Source: an uncultured Planctomycetaceae bacterium
Lineage (GTDB): Bacteria > Planctomycetota > Planctomycetia > Planctomycetales > Planctomycetaceae
Length of the DNA: 8,055 nucleotides
Reading direction: 5' to 3'
NCBI GenBank assembly: GCA_903921605.1
Contig: CAIXQV010001084.1
Location: 1-8,055 of the forward strand
The notes below the pieces were generated by a model, which worked only from the letters and a program-made list of their open reading frames with translations, was not told where the DNA came from and made no database searches. Shown here one piece after another: positions 1 through 6,136 of the stretch; the stretch's first letter is position 1, and every line of letters starts with the position of its first letter. Made by a program: the position numbers and the translations under genes.

Positions 1-37
1 ACAAGCGGCTTTACTGTATTCGAAACCTGTCAAAACA

Positions 38-667
38 ATGACGGCGATTTACTCTACCGATGACGAACGCATGATTCGCCTGCAGGAAGGCGATCCGTAC
101 GCCTTTGGCGAACTGGTGCAGGAGTGGCAGGGTCCGCTGTTTGGCTTCTTCCTCAAAAACACTCGCGACGAGCATCTTTCTGAGGATCTTGTTCAGGAAA
201 CGCTGCTGAAGCTGTACCGAAACTGCTGGGACTATCTGCCGAAGGGCCTGTTCAAAGGTTTCCTGTTTCGGATTGGAAGAAATCTGCTGATTGATCATTC
301 CCGCCGCGCGGTGAATGATGTGCTCATTCGGAGCATTCGTCGCAGGACATCGGACGACACGGATGACAACGACTTGATGCAGCAGGTCCCTGAAGAGATG
401 ACTTCTGCGGAAAATCGGGCCATCGAGCGCGAAGTCGCCGGAGCTGTTCAGGAACTGTTATTACAGCTTCCGGAAGAACAACGGCAGACTTTTCTGCTGC
501 ATCACTACAATTCACTGACGCTCTCAGAAGTTGCTGACGCCATGGAAACTTCATTGCCAACGGCCAAGAGTCGCCTGCGTCTTGCTCGGGAAAAGCTTCG
601 TTACCTGCTGACCTGCCGTGGATTCTCAGAAGAATCATTTTTTGAAATGTGTTCATCAGAATCCTAA
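38..667 (+). CDS. ECF-like RNA polymerase sigma-70 factor
   Basis: This 209-residue protein is a group 4 (ECF-like) sigma factor that would direct RNA polymerase to a specific promoter set. Region 2 spans about residues 21-90. It includes DLVQETLLKLY (50-60) for core binding and FLFRIGRNLLIDHSRR (75-90), the usual -10 recognition helix. An acidic, low-complexity linker (about 91-135) follows. Region 4 is about 136-192, with LPEEQRQTFLLHHY and the helix-turn-helix LTLSEVADAMETSLPTAKSRL, which reads -35 elements. A short Cys- and Ser-containing tail follows. Length and order fit ECF factors. The start at 38 has no visible Shine-Dalgarno; Met12 (position 71) is an alternative that keeps both domains. 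No anti-sigma gene is adjacent; the next gene is PspA-like. Family assignment is firm; target genes are unknown. Confidence 0.93.
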   Translation: MTAIYSTDDERMIRLQEGDPYAFGELVQEWQGPLFGFFLKNTRDEHLSEDLVQETLLKLYRNCWDYLPKGLFKGFLFRIGRNLLIDHSRRAVNDVLIRSIRRRTSDDTDDNDLMQQVPEEMTSAENRAIEREVAGAVQELLLQLPEEQRQTFLLHHYNSLTLSEVADAMETSLPTAKSRLRLAREKLRYLLTCRGFSEESFFEMCSSES

Positions 668-744
668 AACTCAACGTTCGGAGTTTCTGACCAATCTGTT
701 TCGCCAAGGCAGTGTTCACTCTCTCAAGTACAAGAATTCATGCC

Positions 745-1290
745 ATGCCTCACTTCAGCCGACTGACAGACATTATTACGTGCAGCATCACCGAGATTCT
801 TTCGGTATCTCCGGATCCGGGACAAGCGCTGAAAGAAATACTCGAAGAGATGAACGAAGGGCTGGCCGCTTGCAGACGAAATGTCCGAACGTCGGCGAAT
901 AACGGCGAACGCCTGAAACGTGAGATTTCTGAGTACGAGGCTCAGCTCAAAGAATGGAAGGATCGCGCTCGCCAGTTTCTGGCCGATGGTGACGAAGATG
1001 GTGCTCGCGATTCTCTGAGACGCAAAGTGGAAGTTGAAGACCTGATCGCCGGCCTGCGCCCGGAGTTAGATGCCGCGAATTCCACATGGCAACACATGTT
1101 GAGAATTCAGAAGGCTCTGGAAGCACGGCAGGCGGAAGCCTCACGAAGAATGCAGGAGATGACAGGCTACATACCGGTTGATGAGACGCAGTCGGCAACA
1201 GCCGCCATGTCAGCGTCGGCAGAGGTCGTTGAGCGAGCCAATGAAGTAGAGGCCGAACTGGAAGCATTGAAACGCGAAATGAACTCATGA
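745..1290 (+). CDS. PspA/IM30-like coiled-coil protein
   Basis: This 181-residue protein resembles the PspA/IM30 (Vipp1) family, peripheral membrane proteins that assemble into ESCRT-III-like rings and protect or remodel the inner membrane. The N-terminus MPHFSRLTDIITCSITEIL (amphipathic helix, 1-19) is followed by a DPGQALKEILEEMNEGL segment typical of PspA. A long charged, heptad-rich helical region then runs to about residue 135, including the family-like stretch LKEWKDRARQFLADGDEDGA and RDSLRRKVEVEDLI. It is shorter than the roughly 220 residues of classical PspA and appears to lack the last helices. The ATG at 745 was preferred to an in-frame GTG at 712 because PspA proteins begin with this amphipathic helix. 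No Shine-Dalgarno is visible. It lies 77 bases after the sigma gene and overlaps the next gene by ATGA. Family call is good; exact role is inferred. Confidence 0.85.
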   Translation: MPHFSRLTDIITCSITEILSVSPDPGQALKEILEEMNEGLAACRRNVRTSANNGERLKREISEYEAQLKEWKDRARQFLADGDEDGARDSLRRKVEVEDLIAGLRPELDAANSTWQHMLRIQKALEARQAEASRRMQEMTGYIPVDETQSATAAMSASAEVVERANEVEAELEALKREMNS

Positions 1291-2300
1291 CAATCGCAGA
1301 TCATGTGGTTTGTCGTGCAGTCAATAATGTTCTGCATCACCTGACAACGTTGGGGATGATTTCTCCTGAGCCCTCTCCTTTCTGCCTTGATGCGGAGAAC
1401 AAGGCCGACCTGTCAGGAGTGATCGTAAGAGTTGCTGACGTCACCGCCGCCGTGATTGGGTTTCATCAGGACCCGGACAGCACTCAGTCACTGGTCCTTT
1501 CTGAACCCGTCTTCATGGCTGATGCGAGCTCGGAAGCCCTCGCGGTTTGGTTTCGACAGATCCTGTCGGCTGTTGTTGACCATGCCAAACAGTATGAATT
1601 TGCTCAGATTCGCTTCCTTGATTGGGAGTCGCAGTGCAATCCAATGCCGTGGATCGCCAGAGAATTGGAACTCGCACAATTCTCTGCTCGGGCATCTGTT
1701 GTCGGCTGGAAAACGACTGCGGCAGAATGCCTGCTCAAGGCCAGCCACATTGCCACCGTGAGGCTGTCAACAGCAGCTCTGGATACCCCATCCGATGGCC
1801 CACACGCAGAATTGTCTCCGGCAGTCGGGCTGACCTCGGATCAATCCCCGACCCAGCAGCGTTACCAGGAGATAGCCTGTGCTCTCGATAGAATCCTGGA
1901 AAATACGGATGATCTGACAGGCCTGATTGCCCCGAATGCAAATGACCTGATGCAGAAGTGGAGTTCTGAGGAATGCACCCTGATTGTTGCTGAAGCAGAA
2001 ACGGGAGTGGTAGGGCTCTGTGCTTTTGCTTTTAAGCCATCCAGAGATGATGGTGATCCTGCTTCAGGACAAATCGAATACGTCGGCGTATGCAAAGAGA
2101 TGCAGCGTCAGGGGATCGCCACTCAAATGCTGGCTTACCTCTGTCGCGGAGTCAGCAGAGGTTATGACCGAGCGGTTGAAATAACAGCCTTCGCTGATGG
2201 GACCAATCTTCCGGCAAATTCATTCTACCGGCGATTTGGTTTTGAACCGCTCTGCCGCGGCAAGCTCTGGTATCGCGGACTCGACTCTGCAACGCCATGA
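1287..2300 (+). CDS. GNAT-family N-acetyltransferase with extra N-terminal domain
   Basis: The C-terminal part of this 337-residue protein is a GNAT domain that would transfer an acetyl group from acetyl-CoA to an amine; the substrate is unknown. Strand ECTLIVAEAETGVVGLCAFAF is followed by motif A, IEYVGVCKEMQRQGIATQML (about 263-282), with the acetyl-CoA pyrophosphate loop QRQGIA at 273-278. Motif B follows with NLPANSFYRRFGFEPL (307-322). The first 180 or so residues are not a recognisable family. They contain a possible degenerate GNAT-like fold around residues 70-150 (LVLSEPVFMADA, then ARELELAQFSARASVVGW) but no clear CoA loop. A linker rich in Ser, Thr and Pro (about 165-195) joins the halves. 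The start ATG overlaps the PspA stop as ATGA, which indicates translational coupling and a shared operon with the sigma and PspA genes. A role in modifying an operon partner is speculation. Confidence 0.82.
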   Translation: MTIADHVVCRAVNNVLHHLTTLGMISPEPSPFCLDAENKADLSGVIVRVADVTAAVIGFHQDPDSTQSLVLSEPVFMADASSEALAVWFRQILSAVVDHAKQYEFAQIRFLDWESQCNPMPWIARELELAQFSARASVVGWKTTAAECLLKASHIATVRLSTAALDTPSDGPHAELSPAVGLTSDQSPTQQRYQEIACALDRILENTDDLTGLIAPNANDLMQKWSSEECTLIVAEAETGVVGLCAFAFKPSRDDGDPASGQIEYVGVCKEMQRQGIATQMLAYLCRGVSRGYDRAVEITAFADGTNLPANSFYRRFGFEPLCRGKLWYRGLDSATP

Positions 2301-2308
2301 AACAACAA

Positions 2309-2333
2309 GAGCCCTCGTGAAACACGAGGGCTC
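2309..2333 (-). terminator. Strong hairpin, terminator of the lipoprotein gene (possibly shared)
   Basis: A perfect 11-base-pair inverted repeat (GAGCCCTCGTG / CACGAGGGCTC) encloses a 3-base loop, AAA. Read on the minus strand it lies 26 bases after the lipoprotein stop and is followed by TTGTTGTTT, which is U-rich enough for intrinsic termination. Read on the plus strand it starts 9 bases after the GNAT stop but has no T-tract. There it may only stabilise the 3' end or block read-through between the convergent genes. Confidence 0.8.
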
Positions 2334-2359
2334 GAGATGAACAACAATCTAATGTTGTA

Positions 2360-2629
2360 CTACTTAGCTTCAGCTGGAGCAGCGCCTTCGGCGGCTGGTG
2401 CAGCAGCTTCAGCTGGTGCAGCAGCTTCAGCTGGAGCAGCGCCTTCGGCTGGTGCAGCAGCTTCAGCTGGAGCAGCGCCTTCGGCCGCTGGAGCAGCAGC
2501 TTCAGCTGGTGCCATTTCAGCAGGAGCAGCCGGCGTTACTGGAACTGCTGGTGGTGATGCAGGCTCGCCGCAACCAACCTGAACGAATGTCAAAGCCAGG
2601 AACAGAGCTGAGTAGCCAAACTTCTTCAT
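2360..2629 (-). CDS. Small lipoprotein with Ala/Pro/Glu hexapeptide repeats
   Basis: This is an 89-residue secreted protein of unknown function. MKKFGYSALFLALTFVQVGC (1-20) is a signal peptide with a basic n-region and hydrophobic core, ending at Cys20. The lipobox Q-V-G-C has Gln at -3 instead of the usual Leu, so lipidation is likely but not certain. The mature part is only Ala, Pro, Glu and Gly with a few other residues. From residue 41 to 88 it consists of tandem P-A-E-(A/G)-A-A units with two seven-residue PAAEGAA variants. It has no Cys besides the lipid anchor and no catalytic motif. The tail is probably extended or weakly helical, a spacer or surface-coating segment. The start at Met 2629 rather than an in-frame ATG 30 bases upstream is chosen because GGAGAG precedes it and the signal peptide then begins with MKK. 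The gene stands alone, 251 bases after the sulfatase. Confidence 0.82.
   Translation of the reverse strand: MKKFGYSALFLALTFVQVGCGEPASPPAVPVTPAAPAEMAPAEAAAPAAEGAAPAEAAAPAEGAAPAEAAAPAEAAAPAAEGAAPAEAK
2366..2509 (-). repeat. In-frame tandem repeat coding for PAE(A/G)AA units
   Basis: The 3' half of the lipoprotein gene is built of 18-base units, with two 21-base variants. Three perfect 27-base copies (plus-strand starts 2366, 2423 and 2459) are spaced 57 and 36 bases apart, always in multiples of three. The near-identical codons show recent duplication. The same composition keeps several other frames open here; those frames have no gene character. Confidence 0.88.
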
Positions 2630-2633
2630 GATT

Positions 2634-2639
2634 CTCTCC
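2634..2639 (-). promoter_or_regulatory. Ribosome binding site deciding the lipoprotein start
   Basis: GGAGAG on the minus strand lies 4 bases before the ATG at 2629 (6 bases counted from the GGAG core). It supports this start over the in-frame ATG at 2659. Confidence 0.7.
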
Positions 2640-2730
2640 AGAGTTTTTTTCGTATCCACGATTTACAACTCCGCCCTAAACGTCGGCCGAAGCTAAATCT
2701 ACTGGGAATCACTCTATCAGTCCCTGGCAG

Positions 2731-2748
2731 AAAAACACCATCAGGTGT
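2731..2748 (-). terminator. Possible weak terminator downstream of the sulfatase
   Basis: On the minus strand ACACC-TGAT-GGTGT forms a 5-base-pair stem with a 4-base loop, running directly into TTTTT then C. The shape matches an intrinsic terminator but the stem is short. It lies about 130 bases past the sulfatase stop and about 100 bases before the lipoprotein start, so it would separate two transcripts. A TTGACA at 2746-2751 overlaps it, and the site may instead be part of a promoter. Confidence 0.35.
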
Positions 2749-2836
2749 CAATAGCGGAGAACTTTTCTTGCCGTCCGGAACCAGGGGGACCTTTGGCGAC
2801 GACTGGGGAGACGAGTTCCAATTGGCCGATCGTCCC

Positions 2837-2852
2837 AAAAATCGCGATTTTT
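2837..2852. other. Perfect 16-base palindrome AAAAATCGCGATTTTT
   Basis: This self-complementary sequence lies 28 bases beyond the sulfatase stop, in the 251-base gap before the lipoprotein gene. As DNA it has the symmetry of a site for a dimeric regulator. As RNA it could fold into an A-U stem with a CGCG loop ending in U's, which would suit a bidirectional terminator-like element. The sequence does not decide between these. The rest of 2640-2880 shows no gene. Confidence 0.5.
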
Positions 2853-2880
2853 CCTTCGAATTACTCTCAGCCTACCCGTG

Positions 2881-4413
2881 TTACTCCCGTTTTTTTGATC
2901 CGGGCCTTGCTTCAGCATCAAATGGTTGAAGCGGAAATAGACGAGATGGCATTCTGTGTTCACGCATCCTGCATTCCATTTCCTGAACAATGGCTGGATT
3001 CTGCTCGGCCAAATCCTGAGCTTCAGGACCATCAGCGACCAGATCAAAAAGCTCCGTCTTCACCAGCCCTTTTTCCAGGTTCTGACGAATGGCTTTCCAC
3101 CGTCCAATCCGAAGTGACTGCTGCCCTCCATAACCCGGAAACTCACGGTACAGGAGTTCTCGCTCCTTCTGGGTTCCCGTTGTCAGCAGAGGAGAAAGGC
3201 TGATCCCATTCAAAACTTCCGGTACCGCTTCTTTAGCACCTGCGATCTCCAACAGAGTTGGTAACCAGTCTTCAAAGCCGCTCAAGAAGTCACTCTTCGT
3301 ACCAGCGACAATTTGTCCCGGCCATCTGACAATCGCGGGGACACGCACACCACCCTCATAAAGCGAACCCTTAAGGCCCCGAAGATTCCCCACGCTTTCA
3401 AAGAACTCATAATCAACTTCCTGTTCCAGATGAGTCGTGCCGTTGTCCGAACTAAACACGACAACAGTATTGTCCTCAAGGCACAGTTCTTTCAGATGCT
3501 GCAACAATGCTCCGACATCACGATCCATATGACTGATCATCGCGGCATAAGCCGCGCGAGGAGTGAAATGCGGCGTGTATCCACCATTGGCGGCCGTGAA
3601 CGGTGCATCGTTCCAGCCCAGCTCAAGATAAGGCTTCAACTCATCATCCGGCACATGCAGTGCCACATGAGGCAATGTGGTTGGATAGTAGAGGAAGAAT
3701 GGACGTTCCTTGTTCTCCGTGATGAATTCCAGCGCGGCTTCACGGATTCGATCGGGAGCATAGTCCTGCCCCTTGAATGCGTCGTAGCTCCGAGGGTCTC
3801 CAGGATCATCTCCCGCTTTCAGTTTCGCATGCCCCGGGACTGGTGGATGATTGTTCAAAGCGATTCTCTCAGAATTGCTCCACAAGTAATCCGGATAAAA
3901 ACTGTGAGCATGTCGCTGACAGTTGTAACCAAAGAAGCGATCGAATCCCTGATTCAAAGGATCGCCTTCTGAACCCGGACCACCGAGCCCCCACTTTCCA
4001 AACGCACCGGTCACATATCCCTGCGCCTTCAACAATTCCGCGATGGTGACTTCCGAAGCTGGAATCGGCTTCTGCCCTTCCGGCTGCATCTCGCTGTTAT
4101 TGCGAATCCACGCATGCCCGGGATCTCGTCCCGTCATCAAAACACAGCGAGACGGCGCACATACGGCATTGCCGGAATAATGCTGAGTCAGCCGCAATCC
4201 CTCTGCCGCAAGCTGATCCAGATGAGGCGTCCTGATTTTCGTTTGACCATAACAGCCGAGTTCCCGATATCCCAGATCATCAGCCAGAATAAAGACGATG
4301 TTGGGACGATCTGTTTGCTGCTGATCCTGTTCCGACGCGTGTGCTCCGACATCCTCAAACGTGATCACAAACAGAGCCATCAGCAACAGGGGGAACGCCA
4401 ACAATTGCGACAT
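2881..4413 (-). CDS. Secreted FGly-dependent sulfatase (arylsulfatase A-like)
   Basis: This 510-residue protein is a type I sulfatase that hydrolyses sulfate esters outside the cytoplasm, probably on sulfated polysaccharides or small sulfates; the substrate cannot be told. A signal peptide covers residues 1-26 (cleavage after AHA), though its n-region MSQ has no basic residue. ADDLGYRELGCYG begins at 44 with metal ligands D45 and D46. The signature C85-A-P-S-R, followed by CVLMTGR, holds Cys85 (converted to formylglycine) and Arg89. Lys140 is in FGKWGLG, H249 in LPHVALH, and SSDNG (321-325) supplies D323 and N324. LRGLKGSLYEGGVRVP (344-359) carries K348. The set of active-site residues appears complete and the length is normal. 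The start at 4413 is chosen for GGAGG six bases upstream and for the signal peptide; the frame stays open to an ATG at 4563. The anaerobic or FGE maturation enzyme is not nearby. Confidence 0.95.
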   Translation of the reverse strand: MSQLLAFPLLLMALFVITFEDVGAHASEQDQQQTDRPNIVFILADDLGYRELGCYGQTKIRTPHLDQLAAEGLRLTQHYSGNAVCAPSRCVLMTGRDPGHAWIRNNSEMQPEGQKPIPASEVTIAELLKAQGYVTGAFGKWGLGGPGSEGDPLNQGFDRFFGYNCQRHAHSFYPDYLWSNSERIALNNHPPVPGHAKLKAGDDPGDPRSYDAFKGQDYAPDRIREAALEFITENKERPFFLYYPTTLPHVALHVPDDELKPYLELGWNDAPFTAANGGYTPHFTPRAAYAAMISHMDRDVGALLQHLKELCLEDNTVVVFSSDNGTTHLEQEVDYEFFESVGNLRGLKGSLYEGGVRVPAIVRWPGQIVAGTKSDFLSGFEDWLPTLLEIAGAKEAVPEVLNGISLSPLLTTGTQKERELLYREFPGYGGQQSLRIGRWKAIRQNLEKGLVKTELFDLVADGPEAQDLAEQNPAIVQEMECRMREHRMPSRLFPLQPFDAEARPGSKKRE

Positions 4414-4419
4414 CGAATG

Positions 4420-4424
4420 CCTCC
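4420..4424 (-). promoter_or_regulatory. Ribosome binding site deciding the sulfatase start
   Basis: GGAGG on the minus strand ends 6 bases before the ATG at 4413. This near-ideal site marks the true start and makes the 50-residue upstream extension unlikely. Confidence 0.8.
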
Positions 4425-4479
4425 GGAGCTGTGTACCGTAGTAGATGCAATGGATGAAAAATTCCCGCGCCGGTCCGAG

Positions 4480-4507
4480 AGCATACTGGCTGAATTCTAC
4501 TTTGCAA
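4480..4507 (-). promoter_or_regulatory. Possible sigma-70-like promoter for the sulfatase
   Basis: On the minus strand TTGCAA (4507-4502) is followed after 16 bases by TATGCT (4485-4480). Each hexamer matches the housekeeping consensus at four of six positions. Transcription would begin near 4473, giving a leader of about 60 bases. It lies in the 166-base gap after the preceding gene. The match is weak and could be chance. Confidence 0.25.
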
Positions 4508-4579
4508 AACACCATCACTATCGCCCAAAACACCGCAAAGACGCGTCGATCCCCGATGGTCATAAATCATCGTGCCCGG

Positions 4580-4921
4580 TTAGAACTCGTCAACCGTTGA
4601 TCTGGATTCAACCGATGGAAGCGACTCGAAAACCCAGAAATCGCCTTCTCGTACCCCACGTAACGTCCGATGATGAGCCCCCGCGAACTCGATATCGCTG
4701 CAGGTGTAGCTGGCAGAGAATTTGAGCTGGTAACAGATTTCGATGGAGCCTTCAGTAGACCTCACAGAAAGTATTTCACACGAATCAATCTGAGCCTTCG
4801 AATCGAAGTCCGAGACATCCAGATCAATCACTGGCGCTAGTTCAGCCAGCCAATGACGAACACAGGCGACAGCGTCGCGGGAATCGCCCAGAAGGTCTGC
4901 CGGAAGTCGAACTACCGCCAT
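4580..4921 (-). CDS. Unknown 113-residue protein coupled to the YbdK-like ligase
   Basis: I do not recognise this family. The protein is small and probably cytoplasmic: it has no signal peptide or membrane segment. It shows an N-terminal helix-like part (AVACVRHWLAELAPVIDL, 18-35) and then several likely beta strands (IDSCEILSVRS, SIEICYQLKFSASYT, GDFWVFESLP), so an alpha plus beta fold is expected. Four Cys residues (20, 48, 63, 74) are scattered without a metal-site spacing. Its ATG at 4921 overlaps the last 10 bases of the ligase gene, whose stop is at 4912-4914. A weak GGAAG lies just upstream. Such overlap argues that it is a real gene, translated with the ligase and perhaps working with it. 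No function can be assigned. Confidence 0.75.
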   Translation of the reverse strand: MAVVRLPADLLGDSRDAVACVRHWLAELAPVIDLDVSDFDSKAQIDSCEILSVRSTEGSIEICYQLKFSASYTCSDIEFAGAHHRTLRGVREGDFWVFESLPSVESRSTVDEF

Positions 4922-6027
4922 GCGGGAACTTCCAGCAACTTCTCCACAACCTTCCGACGACTTCCGGTGGCTTCATAAATCTCCGTCTGCCGTCGCGCTC
5001 CACTGCTCATCGGCAGCAACGAAACCGATTCCAGTTCCGCCAGACAGTTGAGTTCGACGGCCGTCGGCGTCAGCCGCTGAATCATCTCATCCACGATCTG
5101 TGGTACCGAACGCTGCTGGAAATCTTTGGAACTAACCAAGGAAGCGTCCGCACCGTAGCGAGTCGCCCGCCACTTGTTCTGCTCCACCATCATCGGATGA
5201 TACTCGGGCAAAAACGTCCCTTCGTCAATGTCATGCGAAATCGTATGCACAAGACACTGAATCAGCGATGTCAAAGCCAGAACATGATCAAGGCTCGGAG
5301 GCATATCGCACACACGAACTTCGACTGTCCCAAAGTGATGATGAGGACGAATGTCCCACCAGATTTCCCGGATGGAGTTTATAAATCCCGTCGACATCAG
5401 GTGCTTCACCAGCCAGACATACTCGCTCCAGTTTCGCATCTGATAAGGCAAGCCTGCGGTCGGCAGCCCTTCCATAATCTTGGATCGGTTTGATTGAAGA
5501 CCTGTACTGCGAGCTTCCCAGAATGGCGAGTTCGCTGACAACGCCAGCAGTAACGGCAGATGGTGCAACATGCGATCGCAAATCATGACGGCCTTGTCGC
5601 CGGAGTCCACGCCAATATGAACATGCAGACCAAAAGTCACCAGTCGACGAACCACATCTTCCATCAACGTCACCAGACGATGGTAACGTTCATGGACCGT
5701 GATCTTCTGATTGCGCCACGAAGAAAACGGATGAGTCGCGGCCCACAGCAGACGAATTCCCATCGGATGAATAATGGCTTCCAGATCCGCCAGTTTCTGA
5801 CGCAGGTCATCCCCCGCTTCTTTCACGGTCCGACAGATCCGAGTGTTGATCTCCACATAGCACTGCATCAGTTCCGGCTTGACTGACTCGCGCATGTGAG
5901 GAGGCAGCGCGGTCATCAACTGGTCGATACAACTGGTGAGCCCCAGTTCTCGAGAATCAATCAATTGCAGTTCAATTTCCACGCCGATCGTCGGGCTGGC
6001 GTTGGGTGTAAATCGCATCACCGTCAT
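4912..6027 (-). CDS. Carboxylate-amine ligase, YbdK/GCS2 family
   Basis: This 371-residue protein belongs to the glutamate-cysteine ligase type 2 family, ATP-dependent enzymes that join a carboxylate to an amine through an acyl phosphate. YbdK members show weak gamma-glutamylcysteine synthesis, and the physiological substrate is usually unknown. Visible motifs in order are IGVEIELQLID (14-24), YVEINTRICRT (58-68), FGLHVHIGVD (132-141), SANSPFW (164-170), WWDIRPHHHFGTVEVRVCDMP (223-243) and EQNKWRATRYG (282-292). These supply the acidic metal ligands and basic nucleotide contacts of the family. Length is typical. The start is ATG at 6027, with GGAAAG upstream; ATG at 6018 is an alternative. 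It lies 109 bases after the amidohydrolase and overlaps the next gene by 10 bases. Substrates, including whether cysteine is one, cannot be read from the sequence. Confidence 0.9.
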   Translation of the reverse strand: MTVMRFTPNASPTIGVEIELQLIDSRELGLTSCIDQLMTALPPHMRESVKPELMQCYVEINTRICRTVKEAGDDLRQKLADLEAIIHPMGIRLLWAATHPFSSWRNQKITVHERYHRLVTLMEDVVRRLVTFGLHVHIGVDSGDKAVMICDRMLHHLPLLLALSANSPFWEARSTGLQSNRSKIMEGLPTAGLPYQMRNWSEYVWLVKHLMSTGFINSIREIWWDIRPHHHFGTVEVRVCDMPPSLDHVLALTSLIQCLVHTISHDIDEGTFLPEYHPMMVEQNKWRATRYGADASLVSSKDFQQRSVPQIVDEMIQRLTPTAVELNCLAELESVSLLPMSSGARRQTEIYEATGSRRKVVEKLLEVPAWR

Positions 6028-6136
6028 CAGAACTCTTTCCTGAACAACGTTTGCACTGTGAAGTGTGGTCGCCGTAACAGAGCAAAATCAGCAGAGAACA
6101 GCTAAAGAAAACAAGCCGCTTCAGACAACCGCTCAA

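Noticed and set aside
1..37. Promoter or ribosome binding site before the sigma gene
   Set aside because: Only 37 bases are present and no hexamer pair or Shine-Dalgarno sequence is convincing.
712..744. GTG start for the PspA-like gene
   Set aside because: PspA proteins begin at the amphipathic helix that starts with the ATG at 745; the additional 11 residues have no family support.
2337..2631. Plus-strand open frames rich in Ala/Gly/Ser or Gln/Leu opposite the lipoprotein
   Set aside because: They are mirror products of the repeat; only the minus-strand frame has a signal peptide, a ribosome binding site and a terminator.
2746..2751. TTGACA on the minus strand as -35 of the lipoprotein promoter
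   Set aside because: No acceptable -10 hexamer lies 15-19 bases downstream; the nearest A/T-rich hexamer is about 25 bases away.
2745..3203. 152-residue plus-strand frame across the sulfatase 3' end
   Set aside because: It is mostly antisense to the sulfatase, with no start signal or protein character.
3313..3972. 219-residue plus-strand frame inside the sulfatase
   Set aside because: It lies wholly opposite a conserved sulfatase with complete motifs and has no recognisable protein features.
4414..4563. Longer sulfatase start at ATG 4563
   Set aside because: GGAGG six bases before ATG 4413 and the signal peptide beginning there fit better; the upstream segment includes a second hydrophobic stretch with no family counterpart.
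4114..4725. 203-residue plus-strand frame
   Set aside because: It is opposite the sulfatase N-terminus and the end of the small unknown gene, with Arg/His-rich composition typical of antisense frames.
6028..6136. Terminator or promoter between the amidohydrolase and the ligase
   Set aside because: A T-rich stretch is present on the minus strand, but the preceding AGCGG elements are direct, not inverted, so no stem forms; no good promoter pair was found.
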